A DNA stretch of 64,000 nucleotides. Source: Eutreptiella sp. 'Long Island Sound 2002'. Taxonomy: Eukaryota; Euglenozoa; Euglenophyceae; Eutreptiales; Eutreptiaceae. This document shows, piece by piece, positions 49,872 through 60,863 of the stretch. Location of the stretch: NCBI GenBank assembly GCA_964036045.1, contig OZ038379.1:68106719-68170718 (forward strand), written 5' to 3'. A program made the position numbers and the translations under genes. The notes under the pieces are model-generated. The model did no database searches. It was given only the letters and a program-made list of their open reading frames with translations, and was not told where the DNA came from. The first letter of the stretch is position 1. Every line of letters begins with the position of its first letter.

Positions 49872-51767
49872 TTAGGATAGCACCAGCATACCCGCGAGCG
49901 ATTCCTGCTCATAGGTGGAGTAGTTCCCCCTGGCCTGGTTCCACTTCCAGTTCCAGTGGCCCAGAGGTACTAGGACCCACTTGTCGTCAGGGTGGCTGTG
50001 CTTGACGGTTCCATCTCGGTTGAGACCTTCCGTCCCCCATTGGGAAATGGCCGAGTCGAACCCCTCCTTCTCTAGTGCTTGCCATTGGAACAACGTTCCA
50101 CCACCGCCCACATTGCTGGCGTCGGTCACCAGGAGAATCTCCCCTTGTGCCCTAGGCACGCCCAAGCACTTAGCGTTGGCTCCCTTGTCTTTGAGCTCTT
50201 CAAAAGCTTGTTGCTCTTGTGGGCCCCAGCGCCAAGTAGTACTCTTCTTGATCAAGTGCGTCAGAACGGCGCTGGTGCAGGTGAAGTTTTTGATGTGGCG
50301 GCGATAGAAGTTGCACGCCCCAATGAAACTGCGTACATCATGAAGTCCTTTCTTGGGGTCTTCGTGTCGTACCTTGGCATCCATCAGGGGTTTGGCCTTA
50401 GAGGCCGCTGGGGTCCACCACCCATAGCCAACGTCAAACCCCAGGTACTGCATGGTCTCCTGCATGAACTCACACTTCTCCAGCTTGAGTCGTGTGTGGT
50501 TCTCCTGGCAGACCGCAAAGAACTCACCCAAGAGGATTAGGTGATCCTCCTGGGTATTGGTACCGAGGCATACATTGTCGATGTGAGCCTCCATCTGGGC
50601 ACCACGGGATATGAGCTCCTGCACCTTAGGTCTCCTTCGTAGGATGGACAAGATCTTGTTCATCAGCTCTTGGAATAGAGCGGGTGCGTTAGCCACGCCA
50701 AACGGCATAACCTTCCACTTGAACACCCTCCCCTGAGGGGTGATGAAGGCCAGTAGTTCCTGTGCGTTGGGCGTCAGGTCCACTTGCCAGAATCCGCTCC
50801 TCTTGTCCATCTTGGTCTTGTAGCGGCAGGAGGCTATCTTCTCCAGGGTAGACTCCATATTGGGAATGGACCCTGAGTGGTTCAGCGTCTTCTTCTTCAG
50901 CTCTCCGTAGTCCACTACCAGCCGTTTGGCTGTAGACCCAGGTTTAGCCACCAGGAAACAGGGGCTGCAGTGTAGGGGGTAGTCCCCGTCCTTGTACTCC
51001 AGGACTAGGCCAGCGTCGATACATTCTTGTATCTGTCGCTTGATCTCGTCGGCCTGCTCTTTAGGAGCTGGATAGGGTCTCCGCCGGATCTTGTGACCCA
51101 CGAACTCGGGTTTCAGCTTGAGGTCCATCTGTACCAGATTGTCACATGAGGCTGGAGGGGGTAGTTCTCCGAACACCTCCAGATAGGTCCTTATAAGCTT
51201 CTGTACCCGCGGGTCCAATACCTTGATCTTGTCCTCCATGTCCGCGTCAGAGTGTAAGTTGCTTGCCCCCTGAGTAATAGACGTCGGGAGGTGGTCCTCC
51301 ACCGACTCTTCGCCCGTGGTAGTGTCCTTTAGCCCTTGGTAGGCATATAGAAGGTCTTGTTCAACCATCTCCGGTGGACGATGGCAACATAGGCACGCTC
51401 GAGGGGGTTCACATACACATTCCTCCGAGAGGTCGTCTTCCTCTGGGGTCCTCACATGGGCGCCCCACACGCTCTTCATGAGCTTAAGATCTACCTCCCT
51501 TTGCCAGGTGGTGATCTTCTGTTTGAGGTCCTCCTTCAATTTGGATAGGTCTCCCATACGTCCTTGCTTCAGTGGCCACGAGCTGCGGGTAGGCTTCGCG
51601 TAGCATAGCTTTTTCGCCACCAACTTCCTCTTGGAATCCACATACTCCCTTAGCCTGGATCGAGGGTCCAGCTCCTCGTCCACGGGGTCTTCCACCCTCA
51701 TGGAGAGTAGGGGTTTCAGTGGGGCGACGTGGTCGGCGTTCTCCACTTCCTCCACACAGGTCTGCAC
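49872..51767 (-). pseudogene. Reverse transcriptase and RNase H start, gypsy copy D
   Basis: A 631-codon frame continuous (through TGA at 51,798) with the protease ORF. Residues 1-190 are linker. RT then follows: LKPEFVGHKIRRRPYPAPKE, SPCFLVAKPGSTAKRLVVDY, MDKRSGFWQVDLTPNAQELL (motif A region, Asp intact), KWKVMPFGVANAPALFQELM, and AHIDNVCLGTNTQEDHLIL, where the usual Tyr/Ile-x-Asp-Asp reads IDN. YLGFDVGYGWWTPAASKAKP and VRSFIGACNFYRRHIKNF mark the thumb. RNase H starts at GEILLVTDASNVGGGGTLFQ. The frame stops at TAA 49,872 (Ser in copy A). The Asp-to-Asn change is expected to abolish polymerisation. Confidence 0.9.
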
Positions 51768-51797
51768 GAAGAAGGCGTCGTGCTCAGTTTTGTCATC

Positions 51798-52913
51798 TCA
51801 GTGGGTAGAGCTAGGTAGCTCAGATAGTCCACACTCAGAGACTCCATCAGGAACAGGTACATGATAGGGAGAGTTGGGGGCGTTTGTGTCAGTCACGACG
51901 TACTCATCCCCTCCGGGTGTAGTCTCGACAGCATCTTGAGGTCGTAGGCGATCCTTCAAGTCACCCAAGGCGAGTTCGTCGCTTTCTCGTTGTATAGCCT
52001 GGACCAGAGTCGGGTCCAGATCCTCCCAGGGGATGGAGGTAAGACCTCCGTCCACCACGCTCAGCATACTCCCCCATCCGGGTTTCCCAATAGGCATCTT
52101 ACGACCCAGAGGCACGTAGATGGCCTCATCAGGTAACCGAACAGAGCTGATAGTCAGCCTGTCCAGGAGGTTTCGCCAGTATTCATTGCCCCCATGGGCT
52201 CCCCTATCAGGGGAACACAGGACCATACGGGAACGTTCCAAGCCCACCTTGGTCAGCACCTTCCCCAGTTCACTGAACCTGGCGTTCCCGTAGGCCATCC
52301 CGAAAGAGGGCCAGTAAAATTTGTAGCTGCAGTTCTTCCCCTTGCTGCAGTAAAGGTCCAGTACATGCTGTTTGTCGCTGGCGAACGACTCCACACTCAG
52401 GTCTTCTCGAGAGTAACCGAACTCTATCAGACCTTGGTCTAGGACTTCCCCCAATAGTTGATAGTCCTCAGTTTTGAAGGCCGCCATCATGTTCGAGGGC
52501 TCCTCCTCCTTCGATAGCCTCAGGCAACTCGAGGTATGTTCCGACTGCTCCAGTGGCACAGACTCTCTGCCACTGCCGTGGTCCACGTAGAGGAGGTAGG
52601 GCGCTTGCAGAGTCAGGGATTGTATCTGGGAGTGCTGCACGAAGAAGTCAGTCCCCAGTACAAAGTCGAAGGCCTCAGTGTCCATCACATAGAACCGATG
52701 GGCGATAGTCCGGGAGCCCATAGGTACCTCCACTTCACAGTCCCAACAGCTGTGCACCACATGTCCATCCCCCATGCGTATAGCAGCGATGGTCATGGTG
52801 TTCTTCAGGCTCCCACAAGGTAAAGTTTTTTGGGCCACTATAGATATGGTGGTGCCAGTGTCCAATACCCCCAGGTATTCGCGTCCCCCTAGTCGGATAC
52901 GTACCCAAAACAC
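51798..52913 (-). pseudogene. Aspartic protease plus DIRS-like block, gypsy copy D
   Basis: Residues 1-100 are the retropepsin: EYLGVLDTGTTISIVAQ (catalytic DTG) and DFVLGTDFFVQHS. Residues about 163-245 (SVESFASDKQHVLDLY, KFYWPSFGMAYGNARFSELG, KVLTKVGLERSRMVLCSPD, EYWRNLLDRLT) resemble the block in DIRS and some gypsy elements that reads 'dLFAs..N..lpr...', 'yaNPPFs.l.rvL.Ki..e.a..vlv.P.w', 'W...L'. In DIRS elements that block lies after RNase H; here it lies between protease and RT. Its role is unclear (methyltransferase-like or structural). The ORF ends in TGA at 51,798-51,800, beyond which the same frame continues into RT. Confidence 0.75.
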
Positions 52914-53216
52914 CAGGTCTTGGGTGCCACCGGAGCGTCCCCGTCAGAACTCCGCGGGACAGGTCACCTCGAACCCCTTGTTCCGCAATTTGCGGGCCAT
53001 CCTCATGAAACGGCTCCTCTTCTTAGCGTTGCCGTCATCACCACCTTCATGCTCACGCTTGGCTCCTTGTTCTTGCTTGGCCTGCGTTTGTGAGCGGTTG
53101 GTAGGACCAGACTGCCCTCCAGAGGGCTCCGAGTTCCCCCCTGGATTAGGGTTGGGGTTGCCTCAGTTCTTGTCCTTGTTCTTGTTGTCGGGCTGGCGGT
53201 TAGCGCCTCCTCCTCG

Positions 53217-53990
53217 TCAACCTTGACCCTTGTCTTGCCCTTGACCACGTCCTTTGGACTTGCCCTTGCCGGAGTCGTTGCCTTTGCTTTTGCCTCCACC
53301 TTTGCCTGAGCCTTTGCCAGGATCTTCACCCTTGAGCTTCGCCGATAGGCGTTGCTTATGGTAGCACTCATCCTCGTAGTGCTTCCGCTTCCCGCAGAAT
53401 GCACACGTGATGGTGCACCTGTAATGATCCGGCAGCTTCGCTTTGGCGCCGGTGTTCTTCTCCTGCTGCTTCCCCTGGACTACGAAGCAGTCCCGCTGCT
53501 CGCAGTCAGGGGCGTGCTGCAGGTGGCCCTGCTCGTCTCTGGCATCACACCAGAATAGCTCCTTCACGTTCTCCATGATACGGGCGTGGGCGTGTTTGGG
53601 GGTAGTCCCCTGCCCAGGTCGGGACCCTTGGTACCCTTTGCCATGGCCTCCAGAACCTCCACCTCCAGGACGGTAATTGTTTAAGTGCTGGTCGCTCTCC
53701 TTCTCCAGCGCCAGCTCCAGGAGTAGCATGCATAGATCCTCGTAGCGGAGGGATCTAGCTTTGCGCTCCGCCGTCGAACGGCACTCGTCCCATAGCTCTC
53801 GAGGGAGCTTGGCCACCAACCAGAACAGCAGGTCGTCCAGCCCAGTGAACCAGGTCAGCCAACAGCTCAGAGACCCTGCCAGGTTAGGGGTTGTTGGGCA
53901 GCACGGGCAGGTTCTGGATCTCGGCCCTGATGGAGAGGTCTGTTTCGTAGGTCGGGTCCTGCCTCTCCAGGGCAACCAACACATCAGCAA
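53217..53990 (-). pseudogene. Gag C-terminal part with CCHC zinc knuckle, gypsy copy D
   Basis: It joins the preceding gag frame by a shift near 53,890. LLFWLVAKLPRELWDECRST and RYEDLCMLLLELALEKESDQ end the capsid-like part. A Gly/His-rich hinge follows, then CTITCAFCGKRKHYEDECYH (about 53,414-53,355) is a perfect C-x2-C-x4-H-x4-C knuckle. A Lys/Gly-rich tail (GKGSGKGGGKSKGN) ends at TGA 53,217. The knuckle binds element RNA during packaging. Confidence 0.8.
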
Positions 53991-55350
53991 GGGTGGCGGA
54001 GTTAGTCACGATCTGCCTGACCTGCTTCTCCAGGTACTTGGTCTTGCAGCACTGCAGGAGCAGATCGCTCTTTACTCGCCCACTAGCGTGGGTTTGGCCG
54101 GTCAATCGGAGAAACCGGCCAAATTTCTCAGTGAACTCGCTGAGGTCGTTGCCTGTGAACTCAGGCAGGTTCACCACGATCTTGGAGGTGGCAATAGCCT
54201 TCGCCTCCTGAGACCTGCGTCCCTCAGGGCGTCGGGTCTTCTTCTTCTTCTTCTTCTTCTTCTTACCCCTTGGGTCCTCGGGGTCCTCCAGGTCATCGTC
54301 CTCCGAGGGCGAAGTAGAAGTCATCGACGGCGGCTCATCATTGGAGGGGTCTCCGCCTAGATCACTAGAGCCATAAGGCTCCACGTCCACCATTGCCCTT
54401 AGGGCTGTCAGCCCCAGCCGGTCCAGCTCGGCCCTTGTGGAGTTCGTCACGTGGCTGTAGGGCGGCTGGGCCGTTCTCGGTACGAAGGGACTTCTCGGTA
54501 TAGCTGCAGGAGTCGGCATCGGTCGGCTCCTCAGGCTCCCCAGGGTGTTTGTCAACCCTGCCGCCAGGTGGTTGGCCTGTACTCGGTGGGGTGACATTCC
54601 CACCGTGGTACGTGACGCTTGGGGCGGGATCATCAGGGGCTCCAGTTTCTCTCAGATCTCTCGAGTGAGGTCGCCCACGATTTTTGAAGTGGCTCCTCGG
54701 TGCACCTCGTTGATCTCCGACCGCGTCAGGGACCTGTTGGAGGATCTTCCCGATCCTGTACTCCTGCCACCAAGAGATTCAGGTCCTCTCCTCAACCCAC
54801 TCAAGGTTGCATACCCAGGTGCATACCCAGGAACATCCACATAGGTTCCAGTAGCGGGTAGTGGATGGGGATATTCAGCCGCATACCATCGCGGCGCAGA
54901 GCTGGAAGCCACCGGCTTACTGGCAGTAGTTGCCTCAGGGATTGCAGTGGTAGGTGGGCCCATACCATAGGCGGGGTAAGGAGGGATGCCAGTAAAGCCT
55001 GTGCCCTCTGCCATAGGCGGGTTGGTGGTTAAAGGAGAGGGTGATGCGTGGAGGCCAGAAGCGCTTAGTGCGCCTTCGAAGGTAGGGACATTCGTCAGGT
55101 CTTGCCCTTGCTCCTCTCTTTCGTCTGCTTCGTCTCCAGCATCCTTCTCGCTGTCTCTCTTCCTCTTCACAGGCTGAGAGACCACCTCTTCGACAGACAG
55201 GGCCCCGAAGGCCGTCTGGAGTCCATCCAGCGAGTCCTCAGCCACTTCCACTGGCCCATGTAAGGGCTCCGAAGGTACAGCGCCAGGTGCTGGCCTTCCC
55301 GGTGCCTCAGACGCTGTCTTCACGTCGGCGTCCTCCTTTCTTGTATCCAT
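53884..55350 (-). pseudogene. Gag N-terminal and core part, gypsy copy D
   Basis: It starts at ATG 55,350 (MDTRKEDADVKTASEAPGRP), about 90 bases after the PBS. It is one frame of about 489 codons, interrupted only by TGA at 54,652-54,654, and stops at 53,884. Pro/Ser-rich and acidic segments come first, a nine-Lys run lies near 54,240, then the capsid-like core: KAIATSKIVVNLPEFTGNDL, SEFTEKFGRFLRLTGQTHAS and LERQDPTYETDLSIRAEIQN. These match the cores in copies B and C. Confidence 0.8.
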
Positions 55351-55437
55351 CTTCAGTCGCCCTTCTGCTTATATGTGCCTGTACTCAGCGCACTGGATGT
55401 ACTGCGCGGGGTTGCTGCCGGTGCGCAGAGACAGACT

Positions 55438-55451
55438 GCCTCTGCTACCAG
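55438..55451 (-). other. Primer-binding site of gypsy copy D
   Basis: CTGGTAGCAGAGGC on the minus strand lies immediately inside the 5' LTR and is shared with copies B (one change) and C. It starts with TGG, as expected for pairing with a tRNA CCA tail. Confidence 0.75.
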
Positions 55452-56228
55452 AAAAGTTTATAGTGGTTTTAACACTGTGTTTTTGTCTCTCCTGCTGCTT
55501 GCTGCTGGTGTAGGGTTTCCTGCTGCTTGTTTTCGGAGATGAAAACCTTTTTTTTGCTCAAATATAGTCAATCCAGGATAACCCAAGCCAGAGGTGTGCA
55601 AGGAGAAGAGAATCAGGATCAAAGCATGAAGGGCTGCAGTGTAAACAGTGAAAGATGATTGGATATTCACAGAAACTGCAACTCAGGTCAAATCGGAATG
55701 CATATTCACAAAGATAGCTGAAATTTTTTTGAAAAGAGTTGGAAAACTGTCCCATGGTCACTCCCTCTCCATAGTGCCATCTCAGGAGATGTGCGGTCTT
55801 TTCTTTGGGTCGCATATGTGCTGAGGTGGCAGGGCATGTGGCGATGAGGTCACTGCCATGTCACATGGAATCTTCCTACTTAGCTGGGCTGACCAGGAAT
55901 TGAACCCAGGACCTCTCAAAAAGAGGTGCCCAGCCCCCTAGGGTGCATACCACTAGGACAGCTAAGAATTCATGGAAAAACATAGATAAATTCATAGGCT
56001 CTGCCTTGGATATGTCAGTTCTCAGTCCACTCAGGAAAAGATGATTTGCCTCACATTGAAAGGGGATTAAGGGGTCCACTCCATATCCTGATTGGGTGTT
56101 TGGTTCCATAGGTCAAAATGTGTTATCACCACTTTTGGTAGGACCAATACTAAGATAGAAATGCCTGCATGCTCAGTGCATCCCTAATACAACTAGAGTA
56201 TGCCTTGGAAAAGCACTTTTTCTTACTG
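55452..56228 (-). repeat. 5' LTR of gypsy copy D
   Basis: Partner of 44,992-45,775. It contains the same tRNA-like module (about 55,963-55,887). The outer end TTTTTCTTACTG abuts CCCGAG at 56,229. Confidence 0.9.
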
Positions 56229-56234
56229 CCCGAG
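56229..56234. other. Target site duplication CCCGAG, right side of gypsy copy D
   Basis: Pairs with 44,986-44,991. Confidence 0.6.
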
Positions 56235-56314
56235 CCCGACCGCGCTACCACGCCCCCACCGCCCCCCCTCCCCGAAAAAACATCTACGCCACACTGGCCA
56301 GCACCCGAGCACCC

Positions 56315-57635
56315 ATGGACGACGAGCAGTACTACCGGTTCATCGAACGAGACCTCCCAGAGGACCACGCGACCCTCCAGGGATGGAGGCAGGAGAAAAG
56401 GAACGACAACGAGTGGGGCACGGACGAAGACATTCTCTGGGAAGACACCTGGAAAGGCACCAAGGACGCCTTCCTGGAAGCGGCAGCCGAAACCTACGCC
56501 CGCCCGCCCGGGGACACCAGGCACGGCCTCCACGCCCGCCTAGCGTTCCACAGCTGGAGACACCGCCACACCATCACCCTCCACCCCCTCCACCCCCTCC
56601 ACCACAATCCAAAGCGATGGACACCTGAAGACGACGCCACCGCCGCCATCACCGTACAGCAAAGCCCCGAGAACCCGGAGGAGTACCACATCACCTGGAA
56701 CAATCCGGCACCCCACCCCCCCCGCCTCCCCTACCCTCCCAGATGTCTTCGCCACCATCAGCGCAGAACTGCAGGAGGCGCAAGCCCCACAACAGCCAGA
56801 CGAAGAGATGCCCCAGGCACAATCCCCACCAACCACACAAGAAAGCCCCCGCACAGAGCCCCTTACCCACCCCATCACCTGAATGGATCTCCCCCCAAAG
56901 CACCGCACCACCCCGGACCGCAACGGGTTTCGGAACCTGCCACAGGAATGGGCGGTCCAGAACGGGACACTCTGATGGGACAAAATCACACCGGGGCTCC
57001 AGGCCATCCCCCTGCACTCGATCACCGAGCCCACCACCACCTGGGCACTACCGACAGGCCGCCACCACCTGCTCCTCACCGTCCAAGAGGATACCACAAT
57101 CACACCAACGGATGGAGACCCCATAACAGCAGCCCCTACCCACGCCGTCCACATACCCCCGCAAGCATCGTCGGCACCTATGGCGGTACATCCGGGCCCC
57201 ACCCCATGGCAAGCCATCGTCATCACCTACCGCACCCCCAACGACCACACACACACCTGGCAGCAACGGTGGGAGGGCATCCGGGGGGACCTCCTCCAAG
57301 AACACCTAGGGCTCATCCGCACCCACCACACCCTACACCCGGTGCGAGGAGTAGGCCAAGCACCACACGGCATACACACCCCGGCATTATGGGCGTACGC
57401 CACACCCATAAACCCGCAAGCAGCGGAGGACATCAAGACCGCCCTATCCATCCAGCAAGCCCAGACCCAGACCCCGCACCGCAACACCCAACGAGGCTAC
57501 ACCATTTGGTGGGCATACCAAGACCACGACACCCTCACCCCCCAACCAAGGCCCTCCCCTCTGGACACCAACACAACCGCCCTCCTCCAAGCTGCAGCAG
57601 CGGCAGCCACACAGGTAGGGGCCCCGGAGACCTGA
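56315..57635 (+). pseudogene. ORF1-like protein of the second LINE
   Basis: The first part (56,315-56,710) reads MDDEQYYRFIERDLPEDHAT and KGTKDAFLEAAAETYARP. After a frameshift in a C-run near 56,720 another frame continues DVFATISAELQEAQAPQQPD, is broken by TGA at 56,879 and TGA near 56,972, then GPTPWQAIVITYRTPNDHTH and AAEDIKTALSIQQAQTQTPH to TGA at 57,633. The protein-like composition and position before EEP suggest an ORF1 (gag-like) or polyprotein N-terminus. No knuckle or RRM is visible. The 517-codon frame of the track region after 56,720 is a compositional shadow. Confidence 0.45.
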
Positions 57636-57663
57636 GGCCCGCAATACCTGGTCGAAAACCAAA

Positions 57664-60042
57664 GTGGCGCCCTACGCGAAGGCCCGAGAAAAGGCCCCAT
57701 CGCCGAAGCCACTCCAGCCCCCACTCAAGCTGGACGCGAATGAGCACACCCCCCACGACGAATGGGCGACCCACTACATCATCCCCCACACCACCACCCG
57801 CAAGAAAGACGCCGCCAAGATCTCAGCCACCCGCCACCTCCCGCACACCACGCAGGTGTATGAGCTGACGACCCACAACATCCTCGTCACCCGACGCCGA
57901 CACGACGAGCGATACGGAATACAGGCGGAAGGGGCTGCCGCGACCATCCTGTACACATGGGCAACACGGGGGGGCCTCCCACACCCCACCCTCCACCACG
58001 CCTACTCCTGGCCCACCCCCTTCAACACAGCAGACCGCCCAAACAAGAAGCCCAAACAGACAGGCATGCACACCCCCGCCCAGGAGGCCCAGCACCGGCA
58101 CGATGCAAGGCACAAGGCCCGCACCCTCCAAGACGACTACACCATCCCCCGCATCAGCGCCCCCCCCGCCAGAGTGTCAGATGCCACCCACAACTGCACA
58201 ATCACAGGCATCATCACGGACTGCCTGAACCCAGCGGCGTTGCGGGCAGACGCCGTGTGGATCAGCGAAGTGCGCTCCCACACACGGGCGGTGGCGTGCC
58301 TCAACAACATCCAACCCCACAATCTCCAGCGCGCCGTCGGACCCTTCGCCGTACACGTCGTGGTACCCGTCGACCACCCCCGGTGTGAGCACCATGACCC
58401 GCCCTGCTCCACCCCATACACCTCACCCCTGCGCCAACCGCTCCCGGCCCCCACCATCACGGGCAACATGTACCTGGGCACCGTACCGAGAGACCCGGGC
58501 ATATACATCCTGCCCAACAGGTCCAGGGAACACGCCATCCCCCTCCACGGAGTAGAATCCCTCGCTCTGGGAGCGCCCCCACCAAACCACCAACAGCAGC
58601 ACATCCCGGGGGACAAACGGAAGCAGGCACCAGACGGGGGAAAGAAGGCCCACCAATGTGCCATAGCCCACATCACCGTCCACCCCGCAGCCCACCTACG
58701 AAAAGACTTCGGTACGGAGCGCCACATCGTCCTGGAGGGGCAAGCCCACCACATCATCACTGCCGCCCTATACACCCTCGCCGCCCACGAACGCCACTGT
58801 GACCACACAGCCATCCCCGCAAGGCCCCAAAGATCCCGTCACCCCCCTCAACATCGATCAACTCCTAAGCCGCAGGGCCGACCCACACCTCCACCCCTCC
58901 AGGGTAGAACTAGCCATCGCATCGTGGGACACCCTGGACACGCCCCCCAAACAAACCGCCATCCACATCCTCAAAGCGGACGCCCAATGGTGGATCCTCC
59001 ACTGGGCACACGAAGTCCTCATGGCGGCCCAGGCCTACACCGAGGAAGTAGACCCGGAAGACCACCCGCGAGGCCGGCAGCGACTCCTCCAGCCACCACC
59101 CTCACAGGCCGCGAAGGTGCCCCGTGGGAAGCCCTCCACACAGCGCACTACTGGGCTCAAGGGTCCCCCAGCGGCCCAGACACATCGCAACCCATGGAGG
59201 CCTGGGTCAAGCAGGCCAAGGCCATGAGTAACTATCACCTCCACCAGCCTTTCGACGACAGCCCGGCCGCACTGCCATGGCCAACCGACCCCCCGGAGAC
59301 CGTGCGCAACCTCGCTGACCTCACGCGCAGCCACGCGAAAGCGGCCATGCAAACGCCGGCACAACCCCTGCTAAGGGATCCGGGCCAGCAAGCAACGCAC
59401 CCCTTCTTCAAACCCCACGCCCCCCCAGCCCCACTACCTCCAGTCCCACCCAAGCGAGCGAGACGAAAAAGGGGCGCACCTGCCCCCAACCAAGCCCGAA
59501 AAGCAGCGACCTCCCGACCCCCCGCACCCCCTCCAACCCACCCAGCAAACCCGGACCAAGCATCCTCGTCATCCTCCCTCCCATCATTACCACCGCCCCA
59601 CCCGGACCAGGCATCCTCACCATCCTCCCTCCCGCCACCAGCACCGCCCCCACCCGAGGCGTACCCAGGATTCGAAAAGGGCGCGAAGGTCCAGCAGCCC
59701 TTCCGCAACGACCACACGTGGGACTGGATCTGGTGTGAGGGCACAATCCAATACCGCCTCCGCGACCCGGGGGACAACGGGAGGCCACAGACCCGGGTGG
59801 TCTGGCACCGCCAAAAGGAGCTAGACCAAGGCAGCAGCGCCCCGGACAAGCCAGAGGGACACACCCTGGAGCTCACCAGCGCCCACCCCATCCGCCTCCG
59901 CAACGACGAGAACAAGGCCCACAGAGGCACCAAATACACTGGGGAGTTTCCCCCGGAGTGGAGCCAAGGCCTCCCCCCACCGCGCCAACCCAAGCGCCCA
60001 CCAACCGGCAAAAGGTCCCCGGGCCCCAGTCCCCCTCCCTGA
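57664..60042 (+). pseudogene. Long unknown ORF of the second LINE with a Tudor/Agenet-like patch
   Basis: A 792-codon frame, but between about 58,830 and 59,090 the better protein lies in the next frame (LNIDQLLSRRADPHLHPSRV, HILKADAQWWILHWAHEVLM), showing two compensating indels. Conserved-looking parts are ATHYIIPHTTTRKKDAAKIS, VYELTTHNILVTRRRHDERY and MEAWVKQAKAMSNYHLHQPF. Residues after 59,400 are Pro/Ser-rich. Then GFEKGAKVQQPFRNDHTWDW and IWCEGTIQYRLRDPG (about 59,665-59,775) look like an Agenet/Tudor-type barrel (G.kV.v.......W.eg.I). The function is unknown; a chromatin-reading role is inference. Confidence 0.4.
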
Positions 60043-60096
60043 CGGAGCAAGGGCCAAGGGCTCGAGCCTCCACGGACCCAGCCCGCCCCCGACGAG

Positions 60097-60861
60097 GCCA
60101 CCCTCAACCTCCTCGACGTCAACCACCCGGCCATGACATACTCCAAGGATGCCACAACCGTCCTCCAGGAGATCCAGATGGCACAGGGGCCGGGGTGTGT
60201 CTCCCACCTCCTCGCCCACCAGGAACAAGGCCTAGAACGCGACGACCCCCCAGCAGCCACCCCCATATATACCCCGGACCAGAAAGCGTACAAATGCTAC
60301 TGGCACAAGGGCACCCCCCTGTACGCCCGAACCGGCATCCACGTCCACCTCGTCCACCACCTCAGCATCCCAGAGAGGCTAGGCGTCTATGAGGTCGTTC
60401 GGGACAGATGGCAACTCAAGGTCATCAACGCCCACGTCCCCTTCAACGACGCCAGGGAGCCCTTCCTCCAAGCCCTGGCCGAGGCATACCACCAGATGGC
60501 CATGCTCGCCCCCACAATCATCATCGGCGACATGAACGCCGCCCCCACCCCGGTGGACCGAGGGGGACAGGCCACACCCCAGGACGATGCAGTCCGCGAC
60601 ACCATCGAGATGCTGGGGCTCGTGGACCTGACAGTCAACCTCGAAGGCCAACCATTCTACTTCCCCCACCAAACAGATGCCGCCCCCTCCCGCATCGACG
60701 TATGCTATGGGGACCCCACCACCATCATGCGAGCGGAGGCCCGATATGAACACCTCCCGCTGGGACCCACAGGCCATAGCCCCCTGCACATCCGCCTGAC
60801 CATCCCCAACCTTCCCCCCAGCCCCCCAGAGGATGCGGACCAAGGCCTACCACCCCCCTGA
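60097..60861 (+). CDS. EEP endonuclease of the second LINE
   Basis: The frame starts LNLLDVNHPAMTYSKDATTV. LQEIQMAQGP holds the metal-binding Glu, RWQLKVINAHVPFNDAREPF the middle strand, PTIIIGDMNAAPTP the GDMN motif, APSRIDVCYGDPTT the S-R-I-D motif, and PTGHSPLHIRL the terminal His (S-x-H variant GHSP). All catalytic positions look intact over about 250 codons, ending in TGA at 60,859-60,861. It nicks target DNA for target-primed reverse transcription. Confidence 0.85.
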   Translation, partial: ATLNLLDVNHPAMTYSKDATTVLQEIQMAQGPGCVSHLLAHQEQGLERDDPPAATPIYTPDQKAYKCYWHKGTPLYARTGIHVHLVHHLSIPERLGVYEVVRDRWQLKVINAHVPFNDAREPFLQALAEAYHQMAMLAPTIIIGDMNAAPTPVDRGGQATPQDDAVRDTIEMLGLVDLTVNLEGQPFYFPHQTDAAPSRIDVCYGDPTTIMRAEARYEHLPLGPTGHSPLHIRLTIPNLPPSPPEDADQGLPPP

Positions 60862-60863
60862 GG

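Larger units (their letters stand above)
44992..56228 (-). mobile_element. Gypsy copy D, complete Ty3/gypsy chromovirus-like element (~11.2 kb)
   Basis: Right to left: 5' LTR (56,228-55,452), PBS CTGGTAGCAGAGGC (55,451-55,438), gag (55,350-53,217), protease plus a DIRS-like block (52,913-51,798), RT and RNase H start (51,767-49,872), RNase H end and integrase (49,715-48,747), integrase C-terminus with chromodomain-like end (48,862-48,008), a long 3' non-coding part, a PPT (about 45,781-45,769) and 3' LTR (45,775-44,992). Both LTRs and a CCCGAG duplication prove a single insertion. By eye the LTRs differ at about twenty positions in 780, so the insertion is not very recent. Stops at 54,652, 53,217, 51,798, 49,872, 49,719 and 48,951, frameshifts near 53,890 and 48,860, and a mutated RT active site make it non-autonomous. 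Confidence 0.9.
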
